Source of the DNA: a bacterium
Lineage (GTDB): Bacteria; Planctomycetota; Planctomycetia; Kolteriales; Kolteriaceae
Length of the DNA: 64,000 nucleotides
NCBI GenBank assembly: GCA_019753235.1
Contig: JAIELF010000024.1
Span: forward strand, 1-64,000
Reading direction: 5' to 3'
Position 1 is the stretch's first letter. Every line of letters begins with the position of its first letter. Shown in pieces: positions 26,167 to 35,994 of this stretch. Below the pieces are notes generated by a model that had not been told where the DNA came from, made no database searches, and saw only the letters and a list, made by a program, of their open reading frames with translations. The position numbers were made by a program, and so were the translations under genes.

Positions 26167-27090
26167 TTAGGATTTATCGATTCCCAGGAGCCAAAGGATG
26201 AGAGCCTTCTGCGCATGGAGCCTGTAGCCCGCTTGCTCCACGATCAAGCTGGCGGGGGAATCGATCACTTCGTCAGTCACTTCATCGCCTCGATGGGCAG
26301 GCAAGCAGTGCATGAATCGAGCGTCGGAGCGTGCCTGTTTCATCAGTCGGGCATCAACCTGATACGCCAAGAAATACTTTCGCCGTTCGTCGGCTTCGGA
26401 CTCTTGACCCATGCTGGCCCAGACGTCGGTGTAGACGACATGAGCCCCGGTGACGGCTTTCTGTGGGTTGGGTTCGAGGATGATTTTCGCTTGGGGGTTG
26501 ACATCAAAGCATTCCTTAAGGACCTCGTCGCGAAACCCGAAACCCTCCGGAGCCGAGAGGACAAATTCGATGTCGCTAAGGACGGCCGCATGGGCCAGCG
26601 ACAACGCGACGTTGTTGCCGTCCCCCACGAAAACGATTCTCTTTCCCGCCAACGTCCCGAACTCTTGCGCGATCGTACAGAGGTCCGCGAGGATCTGGCA
26701 TGGATGTTCGCGATCGCTCAGAGCGTTGATCACCGGGCAACTCGAATACATCGCCAATTCTAGGATCCGCTCGTGAGAGAAAGTCCGAGCGGCAAGGACG
26801 TCGAGATATTGACTGGCTACCCGGGCAAAATCTTTGACCGATTCCCGCTCGCCTAGGCCCAATTCTCGCTGCGTCATGAAGACGGCCGACCCACCACAAT
26901 GCCCGATGGCGGCCTCAAAGCTGACACGGGTCCGCATCGAGGGCTTCTCAAAAACCAAACCGAGAATTCGCCCCGCCAGCAACGCCGAGTGCCCAGGGCG
27001 ACCTCGATCCGCCTTGAGCTCGATCCCGCGGCGCACCAGATGCGCGAGTTCGTCCCGATTCAAGTCGAGCAGACTGCACAGATGCCGCAT
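26167..27090 (-). CDS. argF: Ornithine carbamoyltransferase
   Basis: The 307-residue cytoplasmic enzyme carbamoylates ornithine to citrulline in arginine synthesis. Carbamoyl-phosphate motif SMRTR (usually STRTR, SLRTR or SMRTR), HPCQ, and the ornithine motif HCLPAHRGDEVTDEV are all seen. GGGGAGAG lies just upstream of the ATG. It follows argD by 36 nt, so it is the third gene of a short arginine operon (argB-argD-argF). The length is normal. An N-acetylornithine transcarbamylase is less likely because the HCLP motif is standard. Confidence 0.95.
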   Translation of the reverse strand: MRHLCSLLDLNRDELAHLVRRGIELKADRGRPGHSALLAGRILGLVFEKPSMRTRVSFEAAIGHCGGSAVFMTQRELGLGERESVKDFARVASQYLDVLAARTFSHERILELAMYSSCPVINALSDREHPCQILADLCTIAQEFGTLAGKRIVFVGDGNNVALSLAHAAVLSDIEFVLSAPEGFGFRDEVLKECFDVNPQAKIILEPNPQKAVTGAHVVYTDVWASMGQESEADERRKYFLAYQVDARLMKQARSDARFMHCLPAHRGDEVTDEVIDSPASLIVEQAGYRLHAQKALILWLLGIDKS

Positions 27091-27126
27091 GAACTCTCCC
27101 CAGAAACGTTGTCGCCTGCGTCCCCG

Positions 27127-28329
27127 TCAGCTTGCCGCCCGGCGAATCGCTTGCACGAGAATCTCGATCCCTTCCTCGATCTGTTCATCCGCGATGTTCA
27201 TCGCCGGCAAGAGCCGCAAAACCGTCTCGTGCGTGCAATTGATCAGCAGGCGATGCTCCAGACAGTCCTTGACGATACCCGCGCCGGGCATGGCCAGATC
27301 GATTCCGATCATCACGCCACGAATCCGAACATCGCGGATCACGCCTAGTTCCTGGCGAAGGCTCTGCAATTCGCGATTGAATAGTTGCCCGATCTCGACC
27401 GCGCGATCGAGAAGGCCTTCTTCTTCGATGGTTTCGATGTACGCCAATCCCGCCCGGCACAGAATCGGGTTGCCGCCAAAGGTCGAGGCGTGCATTCCGG
27501 GGCGGAGCGAAGCCGCCACCGCCGACCGGGCAATGATCGCCCCACCCGCGATGCCGCCGGCAATGCTCTTCGCCAGCGTCATGATGTCGGGCTCGATCCC
27601 ATCCTCTTGATGGGCGAACCATTTTCCCGTGCGCCCCATGCCGGTCTGAACTTCATCCAGGATGAGGAGCAGCCCCCGATCATCACAAAGCTGACGAAGT
27701 CGCCCGAGGTAACCCGCCGGGGGGATGTTGACTCCCCCTTCGCCTTGAATCGGCTCGACCATGATGGCCACGGTTTCGTCGTCAATCGCCTTTACCATAG
27801 CGTCGATGTTGCCATACGGAACGTGTTTGAAGCCGGGAACCAGGGGGCCAAATCCCTGCTGATACTTCGGCTGACCGGTGGCGCTGACGGCCCCCAGTGT
27901 CCGGCCATGAAAACTATCGAGCGCGGTGATGATTTTCGTCCGTGGGGAGCCGTGCGCCCGGGCGAGCTTGATGGCTCCCTCGTTGGCCTCCGCGCCGCTG
28001 TTACAGAAGAAGACTTTGCCGGGGAAACTCCGCTCGACCAAGGCCTGCGCGAATCGCCCTTGAGACTCCATGTACCAAGTATTGGGCACATGAATCAGCT
28101 GACCCACTTGTTCGCGAACCGCCTCCACCACCCGGGGGGGACAGTGCCCCAATAGATCACAACCCCAACCAGGAAAGAAATCGAGGTAGCGATTTCCCTC
28201 GGCATCCCAAATCTCTGACCCTTCCCCTCTCGTCAAGCAAGCCGGGTAGCGAGTGTAGTTGCCGATCACGTACTGATCGAACAGATCGATCGTTTCTTTC
28301 GAAGAGAGAGTGGTCGTTGAGGATTCCAT
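27127..28329 (-). CDS. argD: Acetylornithine aminotransferase
   Basis: The 400-residue PLP enzyme converts N-acetylglutamate semialdehyde and glutamate to acetylornithine. Visible family motifs are YPACLTRGEGSEIWD, FFCNSGAEANEGAIKLAR, a ITALDSFHGRTLGAVSATGQ block, the LILDEVQTGMGRTGKWFA region, TLAKSIAGG with the PLP lysine, and TFGGNPILCRAGLA. ATG 28329 was chosen over a longer frame since GGAG lies 6 nt upstream. It is between argB (167 nt) and argF (36 nt). Identification is secure. Confidence 0.95.
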   Translation of the reverse strand: MESSTTTLSSKETIDLFDQYVIGNYTRYPACLTRGEGSEIWDAEGNRYLDFFPGWGCDLLGHCPPRVVEAVREQVGQLIHVPNTWYMESQGRFAQALVERSFPGKVFFCNSGAEANEGAIKLARAHGSPRTKIITALDSFHGRTLGAVSATGQPKYQQGFGPLVPGFKHVPYGNIDAMVKAIDDETVAIMVEPIQGEGGVNIPPAGYLGRLRQLCDDRGLLLILDEVQTGMGRTGKWFAHQEDGIEPDIMTLAKSIAGGIAGGAIIARSAVAASLRPGMHASTFGGNPILCRAGLAYIETIEEEGLLDRAVEIGQLFNRELQSLRQELGVIRDVRIRGVMIGIDLAMPGAGIVKDCLEHRLLINCTHETVLRLLPAMNIADEQIEEGIEILVQAIRRAAS

Positions 28330-28495
28330 CTCGACTCCATGAATTGAACAGGTCGGAAACCGACGGCGGGCCAACCCGTTCCCCGGGCGCCATCGAGGCT
28401 CCTAAGTTCAATCAAGCAAAAGGTTAAAATATGCGTATGTAAGTCGTCGGCTAGCCGGAAAGCGGTCGGCCTGCCGAGCCGGTCGCCACGAAAGA

Positions 28496-29377
28496 TTAAC
28501 GCGGCCTAATCTCGGTCCCAACACCGCTGGCGGTGTAAATCTCGAGCAAAAGCGAGTGTCGGACTCGCCCGTCAATGATGTGGACCTTGCCCACGCCGGC
28601 CGAGAGAGAATCAAGACATGCCTGGACCTTGGGGATCATCCCTCCCCGAATCGTTCCGTCGGCCATTCGGGCTCGGCACTCGCTGGCGTTTAGGCTGGAG
28701 AGAAGGCTGCTTTCATCATGCTCGTCGGCGAGGATGCCCGGGGTATCGCTGATGAAGACCAGCTTCTCCGCACGGAGAAGCTCCGCAACCGCCGAGGCGG
28801 CCGTGTCGGCATTAACATTGAGAAGCTGGCCGTCATCTTCATCGATTGCCAACGATGGAATCACCGGAATGACACCGGCCGAAAAGAGTTTTCGCAAGCG
28901 AGATTCGTCGATCCGCGTGACATTGCCGACCCGGCCCAGGTCGACCCGCTGACCGTTTTCTCGCAGGTCAAGCTTCGTACCGAAGAGGACGTTGGTGGTC
29001 CGAAAATGGAGCGGCATCGCCCAGCCGTTCATCGACTCGATTCGTCGGCAGATGTCCGCGGAGATCTCCTGCGACAGAACTTCCGAAACGATTTCCAGGG
29101 TCTCAGGGTCGGTGTATCGTCGTCCCTGCACAAAGCGGGGCTCGATCCCCGATTCGTTCATGGCCCGGGTGATTGCTTTTCCGCCACCATGGACGATGAT
29201 CGGATAGAGCCCGACCGTCTCCATGAAAAGGACATCCTGCAATGTGGACTCAAGCATTTCCTCGTACTCGAGGACGCTCCCCCCCAGTTTGATGACGATG
29301 GCCTTTTGCCGAAACGTTCGGATATAACCGAGCGCTTCGGTAAGGACTTCAGCCTTTCGGATCGCTTCTTCAACCAT
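28496..29377 (-). CDS. argB: Acetylglutamate kinase
   Basis: The 293-residue cytoplasmic kinase phosphorylates N-acetylglutamate in the second step of arginine synthesis. Motifs are VIKLGGSVLE, YPIIVHGGGKAITRAM (glycine-rich loop), NVNADTAASAVAELL and MIPKVQACLDSL. The frame extends 35 codons further upstream, but that part lacks family similarity, so ATG 29377 was chosen; the SD is weak. It starts the minus-strand arginine group. Confidence 0.95.
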   Translation of the reverse strand: MVEEAIRKAEVLTEALGYIRTFRQKAIVIKLGGSVLEYEEMLESTLQDVLFMETVGLYPIIVHGGGKAITRAMNESGIEPRFVQGRRYTDPETLEIVSEVLSQEISADICRRIESMNGWAMPLHFRTTNVLFGTKLDLRENGQRVDLGRVGNVTRIDESRLRKLFSAGVIPVIPSLAIDEDDGQLLNVNADTAASAVAELLRAEKLVFISDTPGILADEHDESSLLSSLNASECRARMADGTIRGGMIPKVQACLDSLSAGVGKVHIIDGRVRHSLLLEIYTASGVGTEIRPR

Positions 29378-29644
29378 CACGTTTTCGATCGTCGCTACCC
29401 CCCGAGACAACCGCCGACGCGGCGGATAATCGCAAGGAAAAGAGCCGACAGACCCACCAGGGCACCCGCGGCAAAAGGTCAAAGTGCAAATCGATTCGGT
29501 CTAGGTCAACAGATCTTGTCCACAATACCGAATATTTTGTTTTGATTCGTCCCCTTGCCAATCCCCACTTCAACCAAAGAGAGCCCCCGCCCCGAAAACG
29601 TTCACTCCCGAGTGTGTGATTTCTTCCCTCGAAAAACCGCGGGA

Positions 29645-31102
29645 TCAAAGGAGACAAAACGAGAGCGCAAGCACGATTCCCAGGGAAACATAGATCAGCT
29701 GCAATCGACGGAGCAGCCGACGGTCAAAGTCGGCGCCGATCCGTCCGTCTGCCTCGACCTTCTGCAGAAACAGAATTCGGTCGCGAAGCCGACCGCCCCG
29801 CCAACTCCACCGATCGGGATCCATGCCGTTATAAATCGCGACTCGTTCGAGACCGCTGCCGAAAACTCGAACTCCCTCGGGAAGAATCTCCGTCGCTTGA
29901 TCCGATGAAGGAAGTCGACCATCGATCCGGGCTATTCCGACACTGGCTGCTCGACATCCTTCTAGGTCGGCTTGGAATTCGAACTGTCGGCTCATCCAGC
30001 CGATCAGTAGGTACAAAGGAAGTGCCACCACGAATGCTGTCCCTGCCAGGATCAGCTCTTGTTCGAGATCACTCCAAGGGGGCGGAAGTTGCCCCCGAGC
30101 CTGGGTCGCGATCGATTTCGCCAGCAGAAGTGCCGACGCCACCATCATCATGACCACCCCTAAGAGATGCCAAAGATGACGATGCCGAGCATGCCCCACT
30201 TCGTGCCCGAAGACGCCGAGAAGCTGAGCTGGGAGAAGATGATCCACCAAAGATCTGGATAGTAGGACGTAACGAAACCGAGCCCATGCTCCCGTGAGTG
30301 CCGCATTGGCGACATCCTGGGGAGACTGCCAGATGAGAATATCGCGAAGAGGTGCTCGGCGAATTTCCGCCCAACGATCGAGCACCGACCGAAGTCGGCC
30401 ATCAGGGAACCTTTCGAGGGGCAACGACAATCGCAGGACCAAGGGAAGCCCTGCAAGCGTGAAAGTCCCCATCATGAAGAGTCCGATCCAGGACGCGGCT
30501 TCGGCCGACCAAGGCTCGATCCAACCGACCACATCACTGGTGAACAAAACAAAGAGTGTGATCAAGATCCATGGAGCATGTTCGGCACGGACCGCGCTCA
30601 AAATGCGGGGGTTCCACTCTAGCCAGTCGGTCAGCGGATATCGAAGCCGATGAAGCTTCCACGCCGCCGAGTCCTCGGCCAAGCGAAGGATCAACGACGA
30701 GCCTACCAGTCCCATCACCAGCGGACTGATGATGACGAGTTCGTCAAACAGAGGGACGCGATCGAGGCGCCACGCGACTCGAACGACGCTCGGCCATCCA
30801 AGCCCGACGATGATCCACACAAAGAGAAGACAGGTCAGGAAGAAGATCGCGCGCTTGCCCCGATCCAGCCATGCAAGCGTGCAGACAAAGTCGGCCCGTG
30901 TCCCCGCGAGCCCGCGAATCGTCCGGACACGAACGATCGCGCTGGCCGTCCAAACGAAAAGAATGCAAAGGAGCACCGCGAAGACTCGGTGGCTGACTCG
31001 GTCGGGCATTCCCCAGGGACCGACATGCCAAGTGATGGCCCACAGCGACAGAAAGATCAACAGCGGACGAAACGTCACCATCGAGCGGGATTTGCCTTCC
31101 AT
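29645..31102 (-). CDS. M48-family membrane metalloprotease
   Basis: The 485-residue integral membrane protein has about eight hydrophobic helices. The zinc motif HEVGH (300-304) with downstream FEFQAD (third ligand region) matches M48 (HtpX/Ste24) peptidases. Such enzymes cut membrane or misfolded proteins. The gene starts 5 nt after the RND permease stop, with GAGGTG just upstream, so it is co-transcribed with the efflux genes. ATG 31081 is a possible shorter start. Linkage to an efflux pump is uncommon and does not prove a shared task. Confidence 0.85.
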   Translation of the reverse strand: MEGKSRSMVTFRPLLIFLSLWAITWHVGPWGMPDRVSHRVFAVLLCILFVWTASAIVRVRTIRGLAGTRADFVCTLAWLDRGKRAIFFLTCLLFVWIIVGLGWPSVVRVAWRLDRVPLFDELVIISPLVMGLVGSSLILRLAEDSAAWKLHRLRYPLTDWLEWNPRILSAVRAEHAPWILITLFVLFTSDVVGWIEPWSAEAASWIGLFMMGTFTLAGLPLVLRLSLPLERFPDGRLRSVLDRWAEIRRAPLRDILIWQSPQDVANAALTGAWARFRYVLLSRSLVDHLLPAQLLGVFGHEVGHARHRHLWHLLGVVMMMVASALLLAKSIATQARGQLPPPWSDLEQELILAGTAFVVALPLYLLIGWMSRQFEFQADLEGCRAASVGIARIDGRLPSSDQATEILPEGVRVFGSGLERVAIYNGMDPDRWSWRGGRLRDRILFLQKVEADGRIGADFDRRLLRRLQLIYVSLGIVLALSFCLL

Positions 31103-31107
31103 TCACC

Positions 31108-34100
31108 TCAGTGGGAAGCGGGAGGGGCAGAGACCGACGGAGCCGACGCCACCGGTGCCGGCTCACCCGCCCACCAGCGTACCACGGAGTAGAAGACCGG
31201 CGTAAAAAAGATGCCAAAAAACGTGACGCCAATCATGCCGCTGAAGACAGCAATCCCGAGCGCCTGACGCATTTCCGCACCCGCGCCATGGGCTCGAACC
31301 AACGGAACAACGCCAAGAATGAAGGCCAACGATGTCATCAAAATAGGACGCAATCGCATGCGAGAGGCTTCCACGGTTGCCTCGCGCCGAGCCATGCCTT
31401 GCTCTTGCAGTTGCTTGGCGAACTCGACGATCAAGATGGCATTCTTACTGGCCAATCCGACCAGCACGACCAAGCCGATCTGCGTGAAGATGTTGTTGTC
31501 CATCCCCATAAACCAGACACCAAAGATCGCCGCCGACAGACACATCGGCACCAAAAGAACCACGGAAAAAGGCAAAACCCAACTTTCGTATTGCGCCGCC
31601 AAGACCAAGAACACGAAAACCGTCCCGAGCGTGAAAACAAGCGGAGCGGTGTTCCCCGCGAGAATCTGCTGCAACGAAAGTTCGGTCCATTCGAACGTCA
31701 TGCCCTTGGGGAGTTCTTCATTGGCAACTTGTTCCATGATGTTGATCGCTTGCCCCGAACTCGTCCCGGGAAGCGTCGCTCCGTTGATCTCGGCCGAGGG
31801 GTAAATGTTGTAATGACTGACGATCGGCGGGCCGGAGACTTCTCGCACCACGACCAACGAATCGAGCGGCACCATCTGACCCCGACTGTTACGAACACGC
31901 AGACGACCGATGTCCTCCACACGAGCGCGAAAAGCAGAGTCCGCTTGTACATTCACTTGCCAATTCCGGCCGAACCGCGTGAAGTCATTGACGTAGGCCG
32001 AGCCGAGAAATCCCTGCAAGGCATCGAAGACCTCCGTCAACGGGACGCCCATCATCTTCGCTTTATTGCGGTCGATATCGAGATAGAGTTGCGGCTGATT
32101 GAGGCCGAACGTGGAAAAGAAACCGACCAAACCAGGTTGACTGGCCCCCTTGGCCATCACCGTTTGAAGAGCCCCATCCAGTGCTTGCAGCCCGAGCGCG
32201 TCGCGGTCCTGGATCTGCATCTTGAATCCGCCGACGCTGCCGATTCCCTGGACCGGCGGAGCATTGAAAACCAGCGTGAAGGAGTCCTCGATCGCTGCCA
32301 TCGCCCCGAAAAGTTTCCTTTGAATCGCGACGGCCGACTTGGCGGGATCACGGCGATGTTCGAACGAGTCAAGCGAAACGAACATCACCCCCGTATTCGA
32401 GATACTGCTCCCCGTCAGAATCGAGTAACCGGGAACCGCGACCGTATGAACGACGCCGGGCACCTTCATTGCAATTTCGCTGGCTTGCTTGGCGACCCGT
32501 TCGGTCCGGTCGAGGTTCGCTCCGTCGGGAAGCTGAAAATTGACGACGAGATAACCTTGATCCTGCTCCGGAATAAAGCCGACCGGGACTTTCTGAAAAG
32601 CGAAATAGGTCAACACCATCAGTCCCAGATAAGCCATCAGTGCAATCACGCTGATACGTAGCAGTCCCGTGATTATCGCGCCGTAAATCCTCGTGCATGC
32701 ATCGAAGAGACGGTTGAACCCACCGAGCAGAATGCCGAGGATCGCGTCGACCGGTTTGGTCAGGAGTCCCCCCACTACGAAGCCGACACCAAAGAGGGCA
32801 AGCCAAACGATCCATCCGATCCAGCCCCCCTCCGCTGAGTGCTCCATCGAAGCGCCATCGGTATTCACTTGGATTAGTTCCTCTGCCATGGGCAGAAGGA
32901 AGTCTCCCAGCGTCGCCGCCAATCCCCAACCGACCAGTCCCCCGAGCCCCCACCAAGGAAGAATGTCTTTCGGGCGAGATCCGTGCGCGTGCGGCTTGAG
33001 GATCAGGGCGCAGCGGGCAGGGGTCATGGTAAGGGCGTTGAATGCCGAGATGATCGTCGAGGCGGCAATCGTCAGTGCGAATTGGCGGTAGAATTGGCCG
33101 CTGATCCCGGCAATGAACGCTGTTGGAATAAAGACGGAGCTCAACACCAGTGTCGTCGCGATGATCGGCCCGGTGACTTCGAGCATCGCCCGTTTTGTCG
33201 CTTCCTTTGCATTGAATCCCTGGGCCATCCATCGCTCGGCATTCTCGATGACGATGATCGCATCATCCACCACGATTCCAATCGCCAGCACTAATCCGAA
33301 AAGGGAGAGGTTATTGAGCGAGAAGCCGAGCAGCGCCATGACGGCGAATGTGCCGATCAACGACACAGGAACTTCGATCATCGGCAAGATGGTCGCCCGC
33401 CAACTTTGCAGAAAGATCAGCACGACGATGAATACCAGCGCGAACGCTTCGAAGAGAGTTTTTTGGACATCTTTGATCGACTCTTCGACGAAGACGGTTG
33501 TGTCATAAACAATGCGGTACTCGACACCTTCTGGGAATCGAATCGACTTCATGGTCGCTCGGACTTTCTCGGCCGTCGCCAGCGCGTTGGCTCCTGGCGT
33601 GGGGAAAATGGCCAACAGTGCGCAGGGTTCCCCGTCGAGAAACCCGCTCATGTCATAACTCTTTGCCCCAAGATTCACCTGCCCGACATCGCGAATTCGA
33701 ACGATCTCTCCTGCTGCTCCCGTCTTGAGGATGATGTCGCCGAACTCGTCCTCTTCCATCAGCCGTCCTTGCGTATTGACGACGAATTGAAAATCGGCCG
33801 GGTGATCCGTGGGGGGTTGGCCGATTCTCCCTGCCGCGACTTGCAGGTTCTGTTCGCGAATGGCCGACAGAACATCACCGACGGTCATCCCTCGCGACGA
33901 GAGGCGCAGCGGATCAAGCCAGACCCGCATGCTGTAATCGCGTGCACCCAACGACGTGACATCTCCCACGCCATCAATCCGCGCGAGTTCGTCCTTCACT
34001 TGCAACGCCGCGAAGTTGTTGAGAAAGAGTTGATCGTAGCGTTTGTTGGGAGAAATGATGTTGACCACCAGCAGGATGTTGGGGGACCTCTTTTTGACGG

Positions 34101-34485
34101 TAACCCCTTGCCGACGAACTTCATCCGGGAGTTTTGGCTGAGCGATCGCGACTCTGTTTTGCACCAGAACCTGTGCCATGTCGAGATTCGTGCCGAGCTT
34201 GAACGTCACATCGATCGTCAGCGCCCCGTCGTTGGTCGCGCGAGACGACATGTACAGCATGTTCTCGACGCCATTAACTTCTTGCTCGATCGGCGTCGCC
34301 ACGGTTTCCGCGACCACCTTCGCGCTGGCACCAGGAAAGACGGTCGTGATGCTGATCGTCGGCGGGGCGATCTCGGGATACTGCGCGATGGGGAGTGCCA
34401 CCATCGCCACACCGCCGATGATCACAATCACCACCGAGAGAACTGTCGCGAGGACCGGACGATCGATGAAGAAATGGGAAAACAT
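31108..34485 (-). CDS. HAE1-type RND multidrug efflux permease
   Basis: The 1125-residue inner-membrane proton antiporter resembles AcrB (about 1050 residues). It keeps FFIDRPVLATVLS at the start, the proton-relay Asp pair in GIVVDDAIIVIENAE (D407, D408) and large periplasmic loops. It carries a ~85-residue extra segment (about 500-590) between TM6 and TM7, with two more hydrophobic stretches (LGGLVGWGLAATLGDFLL and WIVWLALFGVGFVVGGLL). AAGGA lies 6 nt before the ATG. The adaptor gene is 64 nt upstream. Substrate range cannot be judged. Confidence 0.92.
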   Translation of the reverse strand: MFSHFFIDRPVLATVLSVVIVIIGGVAMVALPIAQYPEIAPPTISITTVFPGASAKVVAETVATPIEQEVNGVENMLYMSSRATNDGALTIDVTFKLGTNLDMAQVLVQNRVAIAQPKLPDEVRRQGVTVKKRSPNILLVVNIISPNKRYDQLFLNNFAALQVKDELARIDGVGDVTSLGARDYSMRVWLDPLRLSSRGMTVGDVLSAIREQNLQVAAGRIGQPPTDHPADFQFVVNTQGRLMEEDEFGDIILKTGAAGEIVRIRDVGQVNLGAKSYDMSGFLDGEPCALLAIFPTPGANALATAEKVRATMKSIRFPEGVEYRIVYDTTVFVEESIKDVQKTLFEAFALVFIVVLIFLQSWRATILPMIEVPVSLIGTFAVMALLGFSLNNLSLFGLVLAIGIVVDDAIIVIENAERWMAQGFNAKEATKRAMLEVTGPIIATTLVLSSVFIPTAFIAGISGQFYRQFALTIAASTIISAFNALTMTPARCALILKPHAHGSRPKDILPWWGLGGLVGWGLAATLGDFLLPMAEELIQVNTDGASMEHSAEGGWIGWIVWLALFGVGFVVGGLLTKPVDAILGILLGGFNRLFDACTRIYGAIITGLLRISVIALMAYLGLMVLTYFAFQKVPVGFIPEQDQGYLVVNFQLPDGANLDRTERVAKQASEIAMKVPGVVHTVAVPGYSILTGSSISNTGVMFVSLDSFEHRRDPAKSAVAIQRKLFGAMAAIEDSFTLVFNAPPVQGIGSVGGFKMQIQDRDALGLQALDGALQTVMAKGASQPGLVGFFSTFGLNQPQLYLDIDRNKAKMMGVPLTEVFDALQGFLGSAYVNDFTRFGRNWQVNVQADSAFRARVEDIGRLRVRNSRGQMVPLDSLVVVREVSGPPIVSHYNIYPSAEINGATLPGTSSGQAINIMEQVANEELPKGMTFEWTELSLQQILAGNTAPLVFTLGTVFVFLVLAAQYESWVLPFSVVLLVPMCLSAAIFGVWFMGMDNNIFTQIGLVVLVGLASKNAILIVEFAKQLQEQGMARREATVEASRMRLRPILMTSLAFILGVVPLVRAHGAGAEMRQALGIAVFSGMIGVTFFGIFFTPVFYSVVRWWAGEPAPVASAPSVSAPPASH

Positions 34486-34549
34486 GCCAGATCCTTATTG
34501 CCGATGTTTGTGCGTGAAGGATGCTCCGATCCGATGGCGCCCGTGAGGA

Positions 34550-35806
34550 TCACCCCGAGGCAGGCTCTTTGAGAGCCTCTGCCGCGGGGGGCTCGGTCGG
34601 CTTAGCCTCGGTTGGCTTAGCGTCTGCCGGCTTCGTTGGCGGAGAGTTCGGGTTAGTGCCGGCCAGCGAAGCTGGTGGTTCGATCTGGATTTCCTGTGGA
34701 TCCACCTTGATCCCGGGTCGGACTCGAGCTAAAGCATTGACGACGAATCGCTCGTCGGCTTTCAAACCGGCGGTGATGACGCGCAAGCCGTCGTGCACGG
34801 TGCCGAGTTCCACGGGGCGATAGATCGCTTTACTCTCTGCATCAAGCACGAGCATGTATCGCTCGTTCTGCTGCGTTCCAATCGACCTCTCTGGGACCAA
34901 AATCGCGTCGTATTGTCCGCTTCCCGGGACACGAACGCTGACATAGTAGCCCCCTTGAAGAAATCGTTGTTCGTTATCGAATACACCGCGAGCTCGAATC
35001 GTTCCTGTGTTCGAATCGAGTCGATTATCGACAAAATCAATGTAACCTTCGTGCGGCGTCCCTTTTTCATCTGCCAAGCCAATAAACATCGGGACGTGAC
35101 CATCGCGGGCAGACTTTCGTTTTCCCTCCGCCTGGAGCCTCTGGTACTTCAGAACCTGCCTTTCGGGTGCATCGACGTAAACGTACATCGGTTCTAAGGC
35201 GACGACTGTTGTTAGGAGTGTCCCTTGTCCCGAGGTTCCTCCAGAGATGAGATTGCCCTGCGAGACTTCGTGCATGCTGACGCGACCACTGATGGGGGAG
35301 ACAACCCGGGTGTAGCCAAGATCGAGCTCCGCTCGCTGTAGGGCGGCCTTGGCTGCTAAGAGGCCCGCCTTCGCTTCCCCAAGATCCCCCGCCACTTGAT
35401 CGAACGATTCTTGCGAAGCAGACTTCGTCTCCAACAGTCGCTTACTCCGATCGAAATCCTTGGTGAGTCGTTCCACCCTCGCTTCGAGTTGGCCCACCTC
35501 TCCCTTCGCTCGATTGACCTCGGCCTCGTAGGGCTTGGGGTCGATCGTGAAGAGAATGTCGCCGGCCTCGACGAGAGCGCCGTCGGCAAAATGGATCTGA
35601 TCGAGGTAGCCCGAGACGCGGGCACGAATCTCGACGGACTCAGAGGGTTCGATACGCCCCTGATACTCGTCATAGTCGATGATGCTCTGGGCGATCGGTC
35701 GAGCAACGGAAATGGTCGGAGGAGGGGGAGCCGTCAGCGGGGGGGGAGCCTGATGACACCCCGCCATGAATAGAACGTTGAAACCGAGGGTTAGCGACAG
35801 ACGCAT
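34550..35806 (-). CDS. RND efflux periplasmic adaptor (membrane fusion lipoprotein)
   Basis: The 418-residue lipoprotein has lipobox FMAGC and a Pro-rich N-terminal stretch. Then come biotinyl-lipoyl (VSGYLDQIHFADGALVEAGD, FTIDPKPYEAEV) and alpha-hairpin regions (about 100-160), a beta-barrel domain and a Pro/Ala tail. It links the RND permease to an outer-membrane channel. No TolC-like gene is next to it, so the channel is encoded elsewhere. ATG 35806 has GAGG about 10 nt upstream. It is the first gene of the adaptor-permease-M48 unit. Confidence 0.92.
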   Translation of the reverse strand: MRLSLTLGFNVLFMAGCHQAPPPLTAPPPPTISVARPIAQSIIDYDEYQGRIEPSESVEIRARVSGYLDQIHFADGALVEAGDILFTIDPKPYEAEVNRAKGEVGQLEARVERLTKDFDRSKRLLETKSASQESFDQVAGDLGEAKAGLLAAKAALQRAELDLGYTRVVSPISGRVSMHEVSQGNLISGGTSGQGTLLTTVVALEPMYVYVDAPERQVLKYQRLQAEGKRKSARDGHVPMFIGLADEKGTPHEGYIDFVDNRLDSNTGTIRARGVFDNEQRFLQGGYYVSVRVPGSGQYDAILVPERSIGTQQNERYMLVLDAESKAIYRPVELGTVHDGLRVITAGLKADERFVVNALARVRPGIKVDPQEIQIEPPASLAGTNPNSPPTKPADAKPTEAKPTEPPAAEALKEPASG

Positions 35807-35994
35807 GAGTTCGATACCTCTGATGCCTGAGTCCACCCTCGGGACAAACGCTCCGTGGGGAAGAGCTCACGCACAACAGCGTAGCGAGTCTTCATGATCG
35901 TGCCCAGCCAACCGGGCGAAATCGCATCCCCTTCCGACAGCGACAAGGATAAAACGACGAGAACGCAGGGATCTGTCGGCATCATCGGTGCGAG

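Noticed and set aside
26850..26980. SMRTR in OTCase as a sign of an unusual substrate
   Set aside because: SMRTR and SLRTR occur in many normal ornithine transcarbamylases, and the HCLP motif is standard.
31111..32661. 516-codon plus-strand frame opposite the RND permease
   Set aside because: It is antisense to a well-conserved gene. GC-rich codons on one strand often leave the opposite strand open; there is no SD and no domain pattern.
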